Shown here piece after piece: positions 36,774 through 44,416 of a stretch of DNA of 64,000 bases. Source of the stretch: Sphingomonas turrisvirgatae (lineage in GTDB: Bacteria; Pseudomonadota; Alphaproteobacteria; Sphingomonadales; Sphingomonadaceae); NCBI RefSeq assembly GCF_001721295.1, contig NZ_MDDS01000016.1, positions 1 to 64,000 on the forward strand. Direction: 5' to 3'. The translations under genes were made by a program, and so were the position numbers. Each line of letters begins with the position of its first letter. The first letter of the stretch is position 1. The notes beneath the pieces are model-generated. The model did no database searches. It was not told the origin of the DNA and was given only the letters and a program-made list of their open reading frames with translations.

Positions 36774-37004
36774 GCCTGCACTCCGAAAAAACAGCCCGAC
36801 CGATCGGCGGGGAATATGCGCGATCAGATACCTGTGATGCGCCCGATGATCAATTCCGCGGCGCGACTGTAGCGCATAAAGCAGCGGCGACGTGCGACGA
36901 TCCGCGCCACATGCGACGCGGCGCGGCGGTCAGACCTGCCCCGCGTTGCACCCACGGGACACGCCGTGGCGCTGTTCGTTCAACAGGCAATCTGCGCTGG
37001 GTAC

Positions 37005-37036
37005 AAAAAAACGCGCGGCCCCGTGGGGAACGCGCG
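37005..37036 (-). terminator. Strong intrinsic terminator
   Basis: Read on the minus strand: CGCGCG, TT, CCCC, AC, GGGG, C, CGCGCG, then seven T residues (A-run at 37005-37011 on the plus strand). The stem is very GC-rich and the T-run immediate, a textbook Rho-independent terminator. No protein gene longer than the 17-codon ORF at 37111 lies upstream on this strand before the CtrA box at 37200. Confidence 0.88.
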
Positions 37037-37195
37037 CTTCGCCTCCGAAGAGACAGCCCGGACACGACGGTCAGCTTACGCCTTACGCCGGGGTCCGGGC
37101 TAGAAGCGGATTACCAGGGGCGAAGCGTTTCGCCGTAGGTCTCGCCGAGCAGAAATGCGAACATCGATATTCTCCCGTTACACGCAACGGCGTGT
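37012..37195 (-). ncRNA. Candidate short structured transcript (small RNA with a tiny ORF)
   Basis: Between a CtrA box (37200-37224) and the intrinsic terminator (37005-37036) the minus strand holds, in order: a 6-bp hairpin ACACGC/GCGTGT (180-195), an SD, a 17-codon ORF (37111-37164) and a perfect 9-bp stem AGCCCGGAC/GTCCGGGCT (37055-37063 with 37093-37101). The predicted RNA is about 170-190 nt. The 5' end is estimated from the box position only. No similarity to a known RNA family was recognised. Confidence 0.5.
37111..37164 (-). CDS. 17-residue peptide ORF
   Basis: ATG at 37164 to TAA at 37111 encodes MFAFLLGETYGETLRPW. GGGAGA lies six bases before the ATG, an ideal SD. The peptide starts hydrophobic and ends Arg-Pro-Trp. 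It has no run of one amino acid that would suggest a biosynthetic attenuator, and no gene follows before the terminator. It is either a genuine micropeptide or the coding part of a dual-function RNA; translation is unproven. Confidence 0.5.
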   Translation of the reverse strand: MFAFLLGETYGETLRPW

Positions 37196-37199
37196 GCGA

Positions 37200-37224
37200 T
37201 ATGGTTAACAGAGCTTTAACCATA
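37200..37224. promoter_or_regulatory. Canonical CtrA binding site
   Basis: TTAA (37205-37208), seven bases, TTAA (37216-37219): the consensus TTAA-N7-TTAA of the alphaproteobacterial cell-cycle regulator CtrA. It is embedded in a perfect inverted repeat TATGGTTAA/TTAACCATA (37200-37208 and 37216-37224). It lies 41 bases before the minus-strand 17-codon ORF, a suitable distance for a -35-position site, and about 94 bases before the plus-strand EAL gene. CckA, which controls CtrA, is encoded at 9371. Confidence 0.75.
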
Positions 37225-37317
37225 AATCAAGAGACGTTCGAGCCAGCCTGCTTTCGGCGGGGTTCGTCGGGTTCGTCCTTAAGAATTCCTTCAAGTCTGA
37301 TGGTTATCCGGAGCATC

Positions 37318-38721
37318 ATGTCCGACCATGTCGACATCACCGGCACTCCCCAGCCGTTCGGCGCCCGACCCCTGTCGCTCGCCCGGCCGACGCGCGACTT
37401 CGATGTGCCGATCCGGATCCGCGGCAAGCAGAGGGGCGTCGCGGGCTTGTCGGATTCAGGCATCGGTCCGCGCGGCTTTCCCGGCGTGTGGCGGTCGCTC
37501 GCGATGTGCGAGATCATCAACTTCCAGTCGCTGCGCCGCCACCTTGGCCGCCCGCGCGCGGATACGCTGGTCCAAGATATCGCGAACCGGATCGCCGAAC
37601 GCGATCCCGATATCCGTTTGTCGGTCGCCGGTCGCGCGCTGCTCGAACTGAATTACGAGACCCAGTCGATCGAGGAATCAACTGCGATCGTCCAAGGTCT
37701 GTCCCGCGCCTTTTCCCGCGCGCTCGACCTGGATGGCGAACGGCATCTGGTGCAGCTGCGCTGGGGCATCGCGGCAGTGCCCGCCGGCGAGGACGATGAA
37801 GTTCGGCTGACCGAGGCCGCCGAGCTTGCGCTGGAGCAGGCGCGCTCAGAAAGCCGCGTCGTGACGCTGGATCTGTCCGATGCGAATTCGGCACTCGATC
37901 GCGCCAGCCTGATGCGCGAGCTGCCGCATGCCATCGCGTCGGGTCAGCTGTTCCTGCAATACCAGCCAAAGGTGAACGTTCGCCGCCAGGAAATCGCCGG
38001 TGCCGAAGCGCTGGTGCGCTGGCGCCATCCGATGCGTGGCCTGATCCTGCCGGGCGACTTCATCTCGGCAGCCGAGGAATGCGGCGAGATCGCGGGGCTG
38101 ACGCTATGGACCATGCGTCAGGTCATTGCCGATCAGCAGGTGATGCAGGCGCATGGTCACGACCTGCCGGTCTTCATCAACATTTCGGGCGTGCTGCTTG
38201 CGGACGATGCCTTCGTCGCCGAGGCGTGCCTCATCGTCAAGGAATCGCAGGCCAAGATCGGCTTCGAGATCACCGAGACCGCCGTCATCCGCGACCCCGA
38301 TAGCGCCATCGCGCATCTTCAGCGATTTTCCGAAATTGGTATACCGCTGGCCATCGACGACTATGGCGCGGGACTATCCTCGCTGGCCTATCTCAAGCAG
38401 CTTCCCGCGGCCGAGCTGAAGATCGACAAGATGTTCGTCATGCAGCTCACGTCCAGCAACCGCGATCCGCTGATCGTCCGATCGACCATCGACTTGGCGC
38501 ATGCCCTAGAGATGGAAGTGACGGCAGAAGGTGTCGAGACGCCTGCCGCGCTTGCGCTGCTGAGCGTCATGGGGTGCGACATGGTGCAAGGGTATCTGAT
38601 CAGCCGCCCCGTGGCGCTCGATGCATTCATCCGCTTTCTGGATGATGAAGGGCACAAAGCCGTCGCCGCGCTGCGACCGAGCTTCGTTCGCCCGGACGGG
38701 TTCTGGCGAAAGACCAGCTGA
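37318..38721 (+). CDS. EAL-domain c-di-GMP phosphodiesterase with degenerate GGDEF
   Basis: A 467-residue protein. The first ~200 residues look like a GGDEF domain in which the signature is lost: the expected LGGDEF position reads SVAGRALLEL. The EAL domain is intact: GAEALVRWRHP, INISGVLL, FEITETAVI, DDYGAGLSS and the late EGVETPAAL. It should hydrolyse c-di-GMP, with the dead GGDEF part as sensor. ATG 37318 has GGAG four bases upstream; the frame is open to 36892 but that region holds the CtrA box and the antisense transcript. Its stop overlaps the next kinase start by one base (TGATG). Confidence 0.87.
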   Translation: MSDHVDITGTPQPFGARPLSLARPTRDFDVPIRIRGKQRGVAGLSDSGIGPRGFPGVWRSLAMCEIINFQSLRRHLGRPRADTLVQDIANRIAERDPDIRLSVAGRALLELNYETQSIEESTAIVQGLSRAFSRALDLDGERHLVQLRWGIAAVPAGEDDEVRLTEAAELALEQARSESRVVTLDLSDANSALDRASLMRELPHAIASGQLFLQYQPKVNVRRQEIAGAEALVRWRHPMRGLILPGDFISAAEECGEIAGLTLWTMRQVIADQQVMQAHGHDLPVFINISGVLLADDAFVAEACLIVKESQAKIGFEITETAVIRDPDSAIAHLQRFSEIGIPLAIDDYGAGLSSLAYLKQLPAAELKIDKMFVMQLTSSNRDPLIVRSTIDLAHALEMEVTAEGVETPAALALLSVMGCDMVQGYLISRPVALDAFIRFLDDEGHKAVAALRPSFVRPDGFWRKTS

Positions 38722-41138
38722 TGTTGCGCACCCTGCTGTTGGCGGCGTTGCTGTTGGTCAGCGCGCCGGCGCTGGCGCAGCAACAAGCGGCCGACCGGCT
38801 GATTGCGGATGCAAAGGCCGCGATGATGGCTGAACCCAGCCGCGCGCTGACGGTCGCGGCGCAGGCCGAACGGCGCGCCACGCTGATCGCCGACCCGAAC
38901 GCGCGCGCGACTGGAATGGCCACGGCGCTTTGGCTGCAGAGCGAAGCCTTGCTTCGCCTGCGTGATGCGAAGGCGGCGCAACCCCGCATTACCCGGGCGT
39001 TGCGCATGATTGCCGGCGGCAACGCGCCACCCAAATTGCGGGGCGACTTGCTGATGGCAAGGTCCGGCGTGCAGCAGGCACAGTCGCGGCCCGCCGAAGC
39101 GATGGCTTCGCTGCAAGAAGCGTTCAACATCTTCGGTGCTGCAGGCGAACGGCGCAGCCAATCGCTCGCGCTGCAGATGATCGCCGCGCTCTATACCGAA
39201 GCCAACGACTATGTAAGTGCGGAGAAGTATTTCAAGCAGGCCGCCGAAGTATATGAAGGCGACCCGCAACTACTGCTGTTTCTTTACAACAATCGCGGTG
39301 CGGCTCTGCTCCAGCTGGAGCGTCCGGCCGATGCGATGGGTCAGTTCCGGTTGGCCCTGGATGTGGCCCGGAAGCTCGGTAGCGACACCTTGCTGCCGCC
39401 GATCTATGCGAATTTGGCTCGCTCCCTGCTCGAGCTCGGCAGACCCAGCCAAGCCGATGCGATGATCGACAGCGGGTTGCGGAGTGCCGCGCGCGCCGGG
39501 CAGGATGCGCCCGCGCGACTGTTGGCGATCCGTGCCGAAATCGCGCTGCAGCGCGGGCAGCTGGACACAGCGAGGCGGCTGATCGAGCGCAGCTTTGCAG
39601 GCGTCGATTTGTCGAACACGCCGATCGCGTTCCGCGACGCGCACCTGACCGCCTATCAGATTTACAAGAGGCTGGGCGAGGATAGCCTGGCTCTGCCTCA
39701 CCTTGAACGCACTCGCGCCATGGGCCTGGAAACGGCGGCGCTGGCAACGTCAACCAGCACCGCGCTGATGGCGGCCCGGTTCGACTATGCAAATCAGGAA
39801 TTGCGCATCGCCAACCTGAAAGCGGAGGAACTGCGCAAGGCAGCCGAATTCCAGCGGACGATCTTTTATGGCCTGGCCGGCGCGACCCTGGTCGTCATCA
39901 CGCTGCTGAGCATCGGCCTGTTCACTATCCGTCGCAGCCGCAACCAGGTGCGCGCGGCCAACACCGAACTCAACCAGACCAACGTTGCGCTTGAAAAGGC
40001 GTTGAAGGCCAAGACCGAGTTCCTGGCAACCACCAGCCATGAAATCCGCACGCCGTTGAACGGGATCCTTGGTATGACGCAGATCATGCTGCGCGATCCG
40101 GCGGTGTCAGCGACGACGCGCGATCGCCTGGGCATCGTGCACGGTGCAGGCATGACGATGCGCGCGCTCGTCGACGACATCCTTGACGTCGCCAAGATGG
40201 AGACCGGCAACCTCTCCGTCGATCTGGCACCGACGGACCTTCACCATATGCTGCGTGACGTAACGCGGATGTGGGAGGAGCAGGCCAAGGCCAAGGATGT
40301 GGACTTTCAACTGGACATCGCCGACGCGCCGCGGTGGATCGAGACGGACAGCGGGCGGCTGCGGCAGATGCTGTTCAACCTGCTGTCGAACGCGGTCAAG
40401 TTCACCGAGCAGGGGTCAGTCGGCTTGCGTGCCGCCGCGGCGGGCGAGCGGTTGCTGATCGAGATTTCCGATACCGGCATCGGCATCCCGGCCGACAAGC
40501 ACGAGGAGATCTTCGAATCGTTCAAGCAGGCGGATTCGGGCACGACGCGCAAGTTCGGCGGCACGGGGCTGGGGCTTGCCATCGTCCGCAACCTTGGCCG
40601 CGCGCTGGACGGCGAGGTGCGGGTCCATAGCGTGGAAGGCGAGGGGACGACATTTACCGTGAGCCTGCCGATCCGCCTGGCCGAACCGCCGGCCGGAACG
40701 GGGGCAGTGGCCGATCATCGCGAGACGATCGTGGTGCTCGACAAGAACCCGATTGCCCGCGGGATGTTGCGTGCGTTGTTCGCACCGAAGTTCGCGGCAG
40801 TGGAGTTTGCCGCGACGGCTGATGAGGCGATCGAGCGCCTGCCTTCTGAAGGCAGCGCATTGTTGCTGTGCGACGAAATCACGCTCAAGGCTGCTGACGA
40901 GGAGGTGATGGAGGCGCTCAACCAATTGGTGGCCAGGGCAAAGGCGGCCGGCGCGCGCACGGCGGTGCTTTGGAGCAAGCCGGACGAAGCGATCCTGACG
41001 CAACTGCGCGCCACCGCGGTGGACATCATCGTCGCCAAGCCGATTGCCGGACCCGCGTTGATCGATGCGCTCATGCCCGGAGGGCGGGAAAATGATGGTC
41101 ACGAACGTGACGGCAAGCTTGTATCCGAAGCGGCTTAG
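38721..41138 (+). CDS. Hybrid histidine kinase with TPR-like sensor
   Basis: An 805-residue kinase. Signal peptide (LRTLLLAALLLVSAPALAQ), a periplasmic TPR-like helical region (about 25-375), one membrane helix (TIFYGLAGATLVVITLLSIG), a coiled coil, HisKA with FLATTSHEIRTPLNGILGM, an HATPase domain (NLLSNAVKFTE, DTGIGIP, GGTGLGLAIV) and a C-terminal receiver-like domain. In the latter the usual acidic pair is changed (VVLDKNPIA), while CDEITL and VAKPIAG keep the acceptor and lysine positions. Coupled to the EAL gene by TGATG and followed by a receiver gene at 41195. Confidence 0.88.
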   Translation: MLRTLLLAALLLVSAPALAQQQAADRLIADAKAAMMAEPSRALTVAAQAERRATLIADPNARATGMATALWLQSEALLRLRDAKAAQPRITRALRMIAGGNAPPKLRGDLLMARSGVQQAQSRPAEAMASLQEAFNIFGAAGERRSQSLALQMIAALYTEANDYVSAEKYFKQAAEVYEGDPQLLLFLYNNRGAALLQLERPADAMGQFRLALDVARKLGSDTLLPPIYANLARSLLELGRPSQADAMIDSGLRSAARAGQDAPARLLAIRAEIALQRGQLDTARRLIERSFAGVDLSNTPIAFRDAHLTAYQIYKRLGEDSLALPHLERTRAMGLETAALATSTSTALMAARFDYANQELRIANLKAEELRKAAEFQRTIFYGLAGATLVVITLLSIGLFTIRRSRNQVRAANTELNQTNVALEKALKAKTEFLATTSHEIRTPLNGILGMTQIMLRDPAVSATTRDRLGIVHGAGMTMRALVDDILDVAKMETGNLSVDLAPTDLHHMLRDVTRMWEEQAKAKDVDFQLDIADAPRWIETDSGRLRQMLFNLLSNAVKFTEQGSVGLRAAAAGERLLIEISDTGIGIPADKHEEIFESFKQADSGTTRKFGGTGLGLAIVRNLGRALDGEVRVHSVEGEGTTFTVSLPIRLAEPPAGTGAVADHRETIVVLDKNPIARGMLRALFAPKFAAVEFAATADEAIERLPSEGSALLLCDEITLKAADEEVMEALNQLVARAKAAGARTAVLWSKPDEAILTQLRATAVDIIVAKPIAGPALIDALMPGGRENDGHERDGKLVSEAA

Positions 41139-41194
41139 GGCGATATCACACATATGACTTCGCTGCTTACCCATCCCATGGCGCCGACGCTGGC

Positions 41195-41584
41195 ATGAAC
41201 ATCCTGTTTATCGAGGATGATCCGATGAATCGTCGGGTCGTTCGCGACATGCTTGACGTGGCCGGCGCTTCGATGGCCGAGGCGGAACATGCCGAGGCTG
41301 GCCTGAAGCGGATCGAGGAAGAGGAATTCGACGTCATCCTGGTCGATCTGCGGATGCCCGGCATGGATGGGATCGAAGCGATCGAGCACATCCGCGCCCG
41401 GGACGATCACAAGGCCGAACTGCCGATCGTGGTGGTGACCGCGGACACGGCGATCGACCTGCGCGAGCGTTGCCTGAAGGCCGGTGCGGACGAAGTGTTG
41501 TTCAAGCCGGTGGCGATGGACGACCTGTTCGACACGATCGGCCGCGTGCTGGCGCAGCGCAGTGGCGACGGGATGCTGATCTAG
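41195..41584 (+). CDS. Single-domain response regulator
   Basis: A 129-residue receiver: ILFIEDDPMNRRVVRDML, phospho-acceptor D51 in VILVDLRMPGMDGIEA, VVVTADTA and VLFKPVAMDDL. It has no output domain. It lies 56 bases after the hybrid kinase on the same strand and is its most likely phosphotransfer partner, which would make the EAL, kinase and receiver genes one signalling operon. Confidence 0.88.
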   Translation: MNILFIEDDPMNRRVVRDMLDVAGASMAEAEHAEAGLKRIEEEEFDVILVDLRMPGMDGIEAIEHIRARDDHKAELPIVVVTADTAIDLRERCLKAGADEVLFKPVAMDDLFDTIGRVLAQRSGDGMLI

Positions 41585-41620
41585 TAGCCTGCGTGGCGGC
41601 GCGGCGGACCGCCGTGCGCA

Positions 41621-42325
41621 TCAATAGGTTTGTACCGGCGAGTGGATCCAGCGAAATTCCCGGAACCACTTGGTGATGATGTACTTGGTTCCCTTCACCA
41701 CCGGTGACCCTTCGTGCAGCGTTGCGGGGTTGGGCGCGCCATCGGGCTTCATGTTGTTCCAGGCGAGGAGCATGCCCCGTTTGGGTGCGACGCGGATGCC
41801 GGCCTGCGGGAACCAGGTGGCGCCGCCTTCCTCGACCTCGTTCAGGTAGATCATCGCCGTCCACGTACGCTGACCGCCTGAAGCCTTCATCGCTGCCCAA
41901 TATTCCTGATTTTCGCTGAACCAGTCGTAATGCGGACGAAATTGCTGGCCGGGCGCGTAGCGCTGTCCCTGCATCGTCTCACCATGTTCGGGCGGCACGC
42001 CGATCAGATTTGCCATGCGTTCGTCGATCGGCTGAACCTGCGGCGACCAGCGGTCGAGGTCGCAGCTTTCGCTGGTGCGGAATTCAGGGTCCTGCGACGG
42101 GGCGAGCAAGGTCGAAGGCCGGCGATTGGCGTCGATCAACCGCATCAGCAGGTCGCATTCCGCGTCGCTTAGAAAGCCGGGATAATAATAGATCTGCGCG
42201 GCATCCACCTTGGCCTTGCGCACCGCCGGATTGGCTTCGAGCCGCGTCGCGACCTGTCGCGACAGCCGTGCTCGCGCAAGCGATCCGCTGGTCTGGTTCT
42301 GCTTTTTGGCGAAGATGTTCAGCAT
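41621..42325 (-). CDS. Prolyl 4-hydroxylase-type 2OG-Fe(II) oxygenase
   Basis: A 234-residue protein with a double-stranded beta helix oxygenase domain. The iron ligands appear as HYDWF (HxD) and the distal histidine in ATLHEGSPVV, with the 2-oxoglutarate-binding lysine in YIITKWFRE. FLSDAECDLLMRLID is the usual N-terminal part of the P4H alpha-subunit family. It should hydroxylate a protein or peptide proline using O2 and 2-oxoglutarate; the target is unknown. The frame is open upstream to 42418 across the terminator of the next gene, so ATG 42325 is preferred. Confidence 0.85.
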   Translation of the reverse strand: MLNIFAKKQNQTSGSLARARLSRQVATRLEANPAVRKAKVDAAQIYYYPGFLSDAECDLLMRLIDANRRPSTLLAPSQDPEFRTSESCDLDRWSPQVQPIDERMANLIGVPPEHGETMQGQRYAPGQQFRPHYDWFSENQEYWAAMKASGGQRTWTAMIYLNEVEEGGATWFPQAGIRVAPKRGMLLAWNNMKPDGAPNPATLHEGSPVVKGTKYIITKWFREFRWIHSPVQTY

Positions 42326-42370
42326 GCCGCGCAATGTGCCGCGCAGGTGCCAAAATACAAGCGTCGCGGA

Positions 42371-42413
42371 ACGCAAAGAGGCCCGACCGTTGCCGGCCGG
42401 GCCTCCCTTGCGT
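42371..42413. terminator. Long hairpin after the RcnB-like gene
   Basis: GAGGCCCG (42378-42385) and CGGGCCTC (42398-42405) are perfect arms; an outer stem ACGCAA/TTGCGT (42371-42376 and 42408-42413) extends it. On the minus strand the inner stem is followed by TTT. It is the probable terminator of the RcnB-like gene, and may act in both directions. Confidence 0.65.
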
Positions 42414-42427
42414 GACATCGAGGATGC

Positions 42428-43297
42428 CTACCAGAAGATATCGTATTCGACGTCGATCACCTCGCCCGTGTCGATATCGACCAGCAGCGCGTCGTTGTAA
42501 TAGCGCACCCAGCGATACGGCCCATAAGCCGGCGGCAGGCGATAGTAGAAGGGATCGTTGATCCAGTAATTGGACGAAAACAGCATCGATCCCAGGGTCA
42601 GGCCGATCGAGAAACGCCGATAGCCGTAATTCCATCCCGACGGCGCATAATAGCGCGGCAGGCGATAGATGTGACGGTTGGCCTGACGATAGCCGTTCCA
42701 GTTATAGCGGCGATCCTGGCGCCAGTTGCGGCTCCAGTCGCGGTCGCCACGACGATATTGTTGTTGCCCGCTGTAGCGCCGCTGTCCGTCATACTGGCGC
42801 TGTCCATCGTAACGTCGCTGGCCATCGTAGCGCCGCTGGCCGTCATCGCGGCGCTGACCATCATACTGCCGCTGTGCGCCGGCGCGTGGCTGGCCGTCAT
42901 AACGCTGCCCGCCATCGGCCTGCCGCTGGCTCCAGTCGCGGCGCGGCTGTGGCTGCTGGACCTGTTGCTGCGGGACCTGCTGCTGTGGCGCACGGGACTG
43001 GCGCTGCTGACGGTCGCCGCCGTTCCACTGCCGCTGGCGATCGCCGCCCCATTGACGCTGCTGCGGCGCAGCCGGGGTCTGTGGCTGAGGCGCCTGGTAC
43101 TGGCGCTGTGGACGTTCGCCGCCGCCCGCCTGGCGCTGCTGGCGCTCGCCGCCGCCCCATTGCCGCTGCTGGCGCTGGCCGTCAGCCGGACGCGCTTCGC
43201 CGCCGCGCCCGCGCCATTGGCCACGCTCCTGCGCAGTCGCTGCCACCGGGCTCAAGATGGTCGCACCGATCAGTGCGCCCAGAATGAACTTCTTCAT
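42428..43297 (-). CDS. RcnB-family periplasmic protein with Arg/Gln-rich repeats
   Basis: A 289-residue exported protein: signal peptide (MKKFILGALIGATILSPVAA), a long low-complexity Gln/Arg/Gly region (25-185) and a C-terminal RcnB-like domain containing IYRLPRYYAPSGWNYGYR and ending VRYYNDALLVDIDTGEVIDV. RcnB members are periplasmic and the founding protein influences Ni/Co efflux. The central repeats (RRYDGQ units, residues 142-180) are encoded by an 18-bp tandem repeat. GGAGGA provides an SD before ATG 43297. The very basic linker suggests binding to an acidic polymer, which is speculative. Confidence 0.82.
   Translation of the reverse strand: MKKFILGALIGATILSPVAATAQERGQWRGRGGEARPADGQRQQRQWGGGERQQRQAGGGERPQRQYQAPQPQTPAAPQQRQWGGDRQRQWNGGDRQQRQSRAPQQQVPQQQVQQPQPRRDWSQRQADGGQRYDGQPRAGAQRQYDGQRRDDGQRRYDGQRRYDGQRQYDGQRRYSGQQQYRRGDRDWSRNWRQDRRYNWNGYRQANRHIYRLPRYYAPSGWNYGYRRFSIGLTLGSMLFSSNYWINDPFYYRLPPAYGPYRWVRYYNDALLVDIDTGEVIDVEYDIFW
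42758..42874. repeat. 18-bp tandem repeat inside the RcnB-like gene
   Basis: About six imperfect copies of an 18-base unit (for example CGCTGTCCATCGTAACGT read on the plus strand) encode RRYDGQ-type hexapeptides in the minus-strand gene. The copies vary at third codon positions and a few residues (RRDDGQ, RQYDGQ, RRYSGQ). Such in-frame repeats can change copy number without frameshift. Confidence 0.85.
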
Positions 43298-43402
43298 CGT
43301 TGTCCTCCGCTCCCGGCAGAGCGCCGGCGTTCAGAATATCCCGTCAATGCACCGATTCGGCTGACCCATCTCTGAACTCTGCTGACAGCATTGCGAAAGG
43401 AT

Positions 43403-43906
43403 TCAGGATGTTGCGGCGGCAGGTCCGGCGTCCGTGTCAGCGCCATCGTCCTCGCCCCGCGCCATTCGCGCGGCGCGCCCGACCGCCTCGACCAGGCGGG
43501 GATAGATTCCGCAGCGGCACAGGTTGGTGATCGCGCCGGCGATGTCCTCTTCCGAAGGGTTGCGGTTCCTGCGCAACAATGCCGCCGCCGCCATGACCAT
43601 CCCTGGAATGCAGTAGCCGCATTGCACGACATTCGCGGCCAGAAAGGCGCGCTGGACGGGATGGTCGTTGTTGGCCGAAAGCCCTTCGATCGTCGTGACG
43701 AATGTCCCCTCGATCGATCCGATGCTCACCTGGCAGGACCGCACGGCTGCCCCGTCAATGTCGACCGTGCACGCCCCGCAATCCCCGCTGCCGCAGCCAT
43801 ATTTGGTTCCGGTCAGATTGGACGCTTCGCGCAATGCCCAGAGCAGCGGCGTGCGGGGGTCGAGCTGATATTCGACCGGCTGGTTGTTGACGGTGAACCG
43901 GGTCAT
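43403..43906 (-). CDS. 2Fe-2S subunit of a molybdenum hydroxylase (IorA/CoxS-like)
   Basis: A 167-residue protein with both 2Fe-2S clusters of the xanthine-oxidase small subunits: plant-type CGSGDCGACTVDIDG with a later SCQVS cysteine, and the C-terminal VQCGYCIPGM ... NLCRCG cluster. It passes electrons from a molybdopterin large subunit. No large subunit is encoded next to it; downstream is the RcnB-like gene and upstream, with a four-base overlap, a MaoC protein. Closest in look to isoquinoline 1-oxidoreductase alpha subunits. Confidence 0.9.
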   Translation of the reverse strand: MTRFTVNNQPVEYQLDPRTPLLWALREASNLTGTKYGCGSGDCGACTVDIDGAAVRSCQVSIGSIEGTFVTTIEGLSANNDHPVQRAFLAANVVQCGYCIPGMVMAAAALLRRNRNPSEEDIAGAITNLCRCGIYPRLVEAVGRAARMARGEDDGADTDAGPAAATS

Positions 43907-44358
43907 GCGGCCGGCGCGGATTGCAGCAAGGCACTGCGCAGCATCGTGCAGACGATCTCGTCACGCTGGTTGAACATGACGTGGCGGAACGTGACGATAC
44001 CTTGGCCCGGGCGCGACCTGGATGGCCGCAGTTCGACCACCTCCGTCTCGGCGCGCAGCGTGTCGCCGATGAAGACGGGCTTGGGCATGCGCACTTCGTC
44101 ATAGCCGAGATTGGCGATCAGCGTGCCGAGCGTGGTGTCGCCGACCGAGATGCCGACCAGCAGCGCGAAGGTGAAGGTTCCATTGACGAGGATGCGGCCG
44201 AATTCGCTGGCGCCGGCGGCCTCGGCATCGAGATGCAGCGGTTGCGGATTGTGCGTCAGCGTCGAGATCAGCAGATTGTCCGTCTCGGTTACCGTCCGTC
44301 GCAGGTCGTGAGCGATCCGATCGCCCACCTGCCACGCGTCGAAATATCGTCCGGCCAT
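43903..44358 (-). CDS. MaoC-like hot-dog dehydratase
   Basis: A 151-residue protein with the MaoC hydratase pattern: TVTETDNLLISTLTHNPQPLHLD containing the catalytic Asp/His region, then ILVNGTFTFALLVGISVGDTT and VFIGDTLRAETEVVELRPS. Members hydrate enoyl-CoA or dehydrate 3-hydroxyacyl-type thioesters. GGGAGA lies upstream of ATG 44358. Its stop overlaps the start of the 2Fe-2S gene by four bases; the aldolase gene is 58 bases upstream on the same strand, so the three form a likely operon of unknown pathway. Confidence 0.85.
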   Translation of the reverse strand: MAGRYFDAWQVGDRIAHDLRRTVTETDNLLISTLTHNPQPLHLDAEAAGASEFGRILVNGTFTFALLVGISVGDTTLGTLIANLGYDEVRMPKPVFIGDTLRAETEVVELRPSRSRPGQGIVTFRHVMFNQRDEIVCTMLRSALLQSAPAA

Positions 44359-44416
44359 CGCCTGTTCTCCCGCTATGCCGGGTGCAATAACGGCTGGACG
44401 GCGCGTGTCAGCCCCT

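Noticed and set aside
37111..37164. Reading the 17-codon ORF as an amino-acid attenuator leader
   Set aside because: No run of a regulatory amino acid and no biosynthetic gene after the terminator.
42758..42874. Possible CRISPR-like array
   Set aside because: Repeat units are contiguous 18-mers in frame with a protein; there are no spacers.
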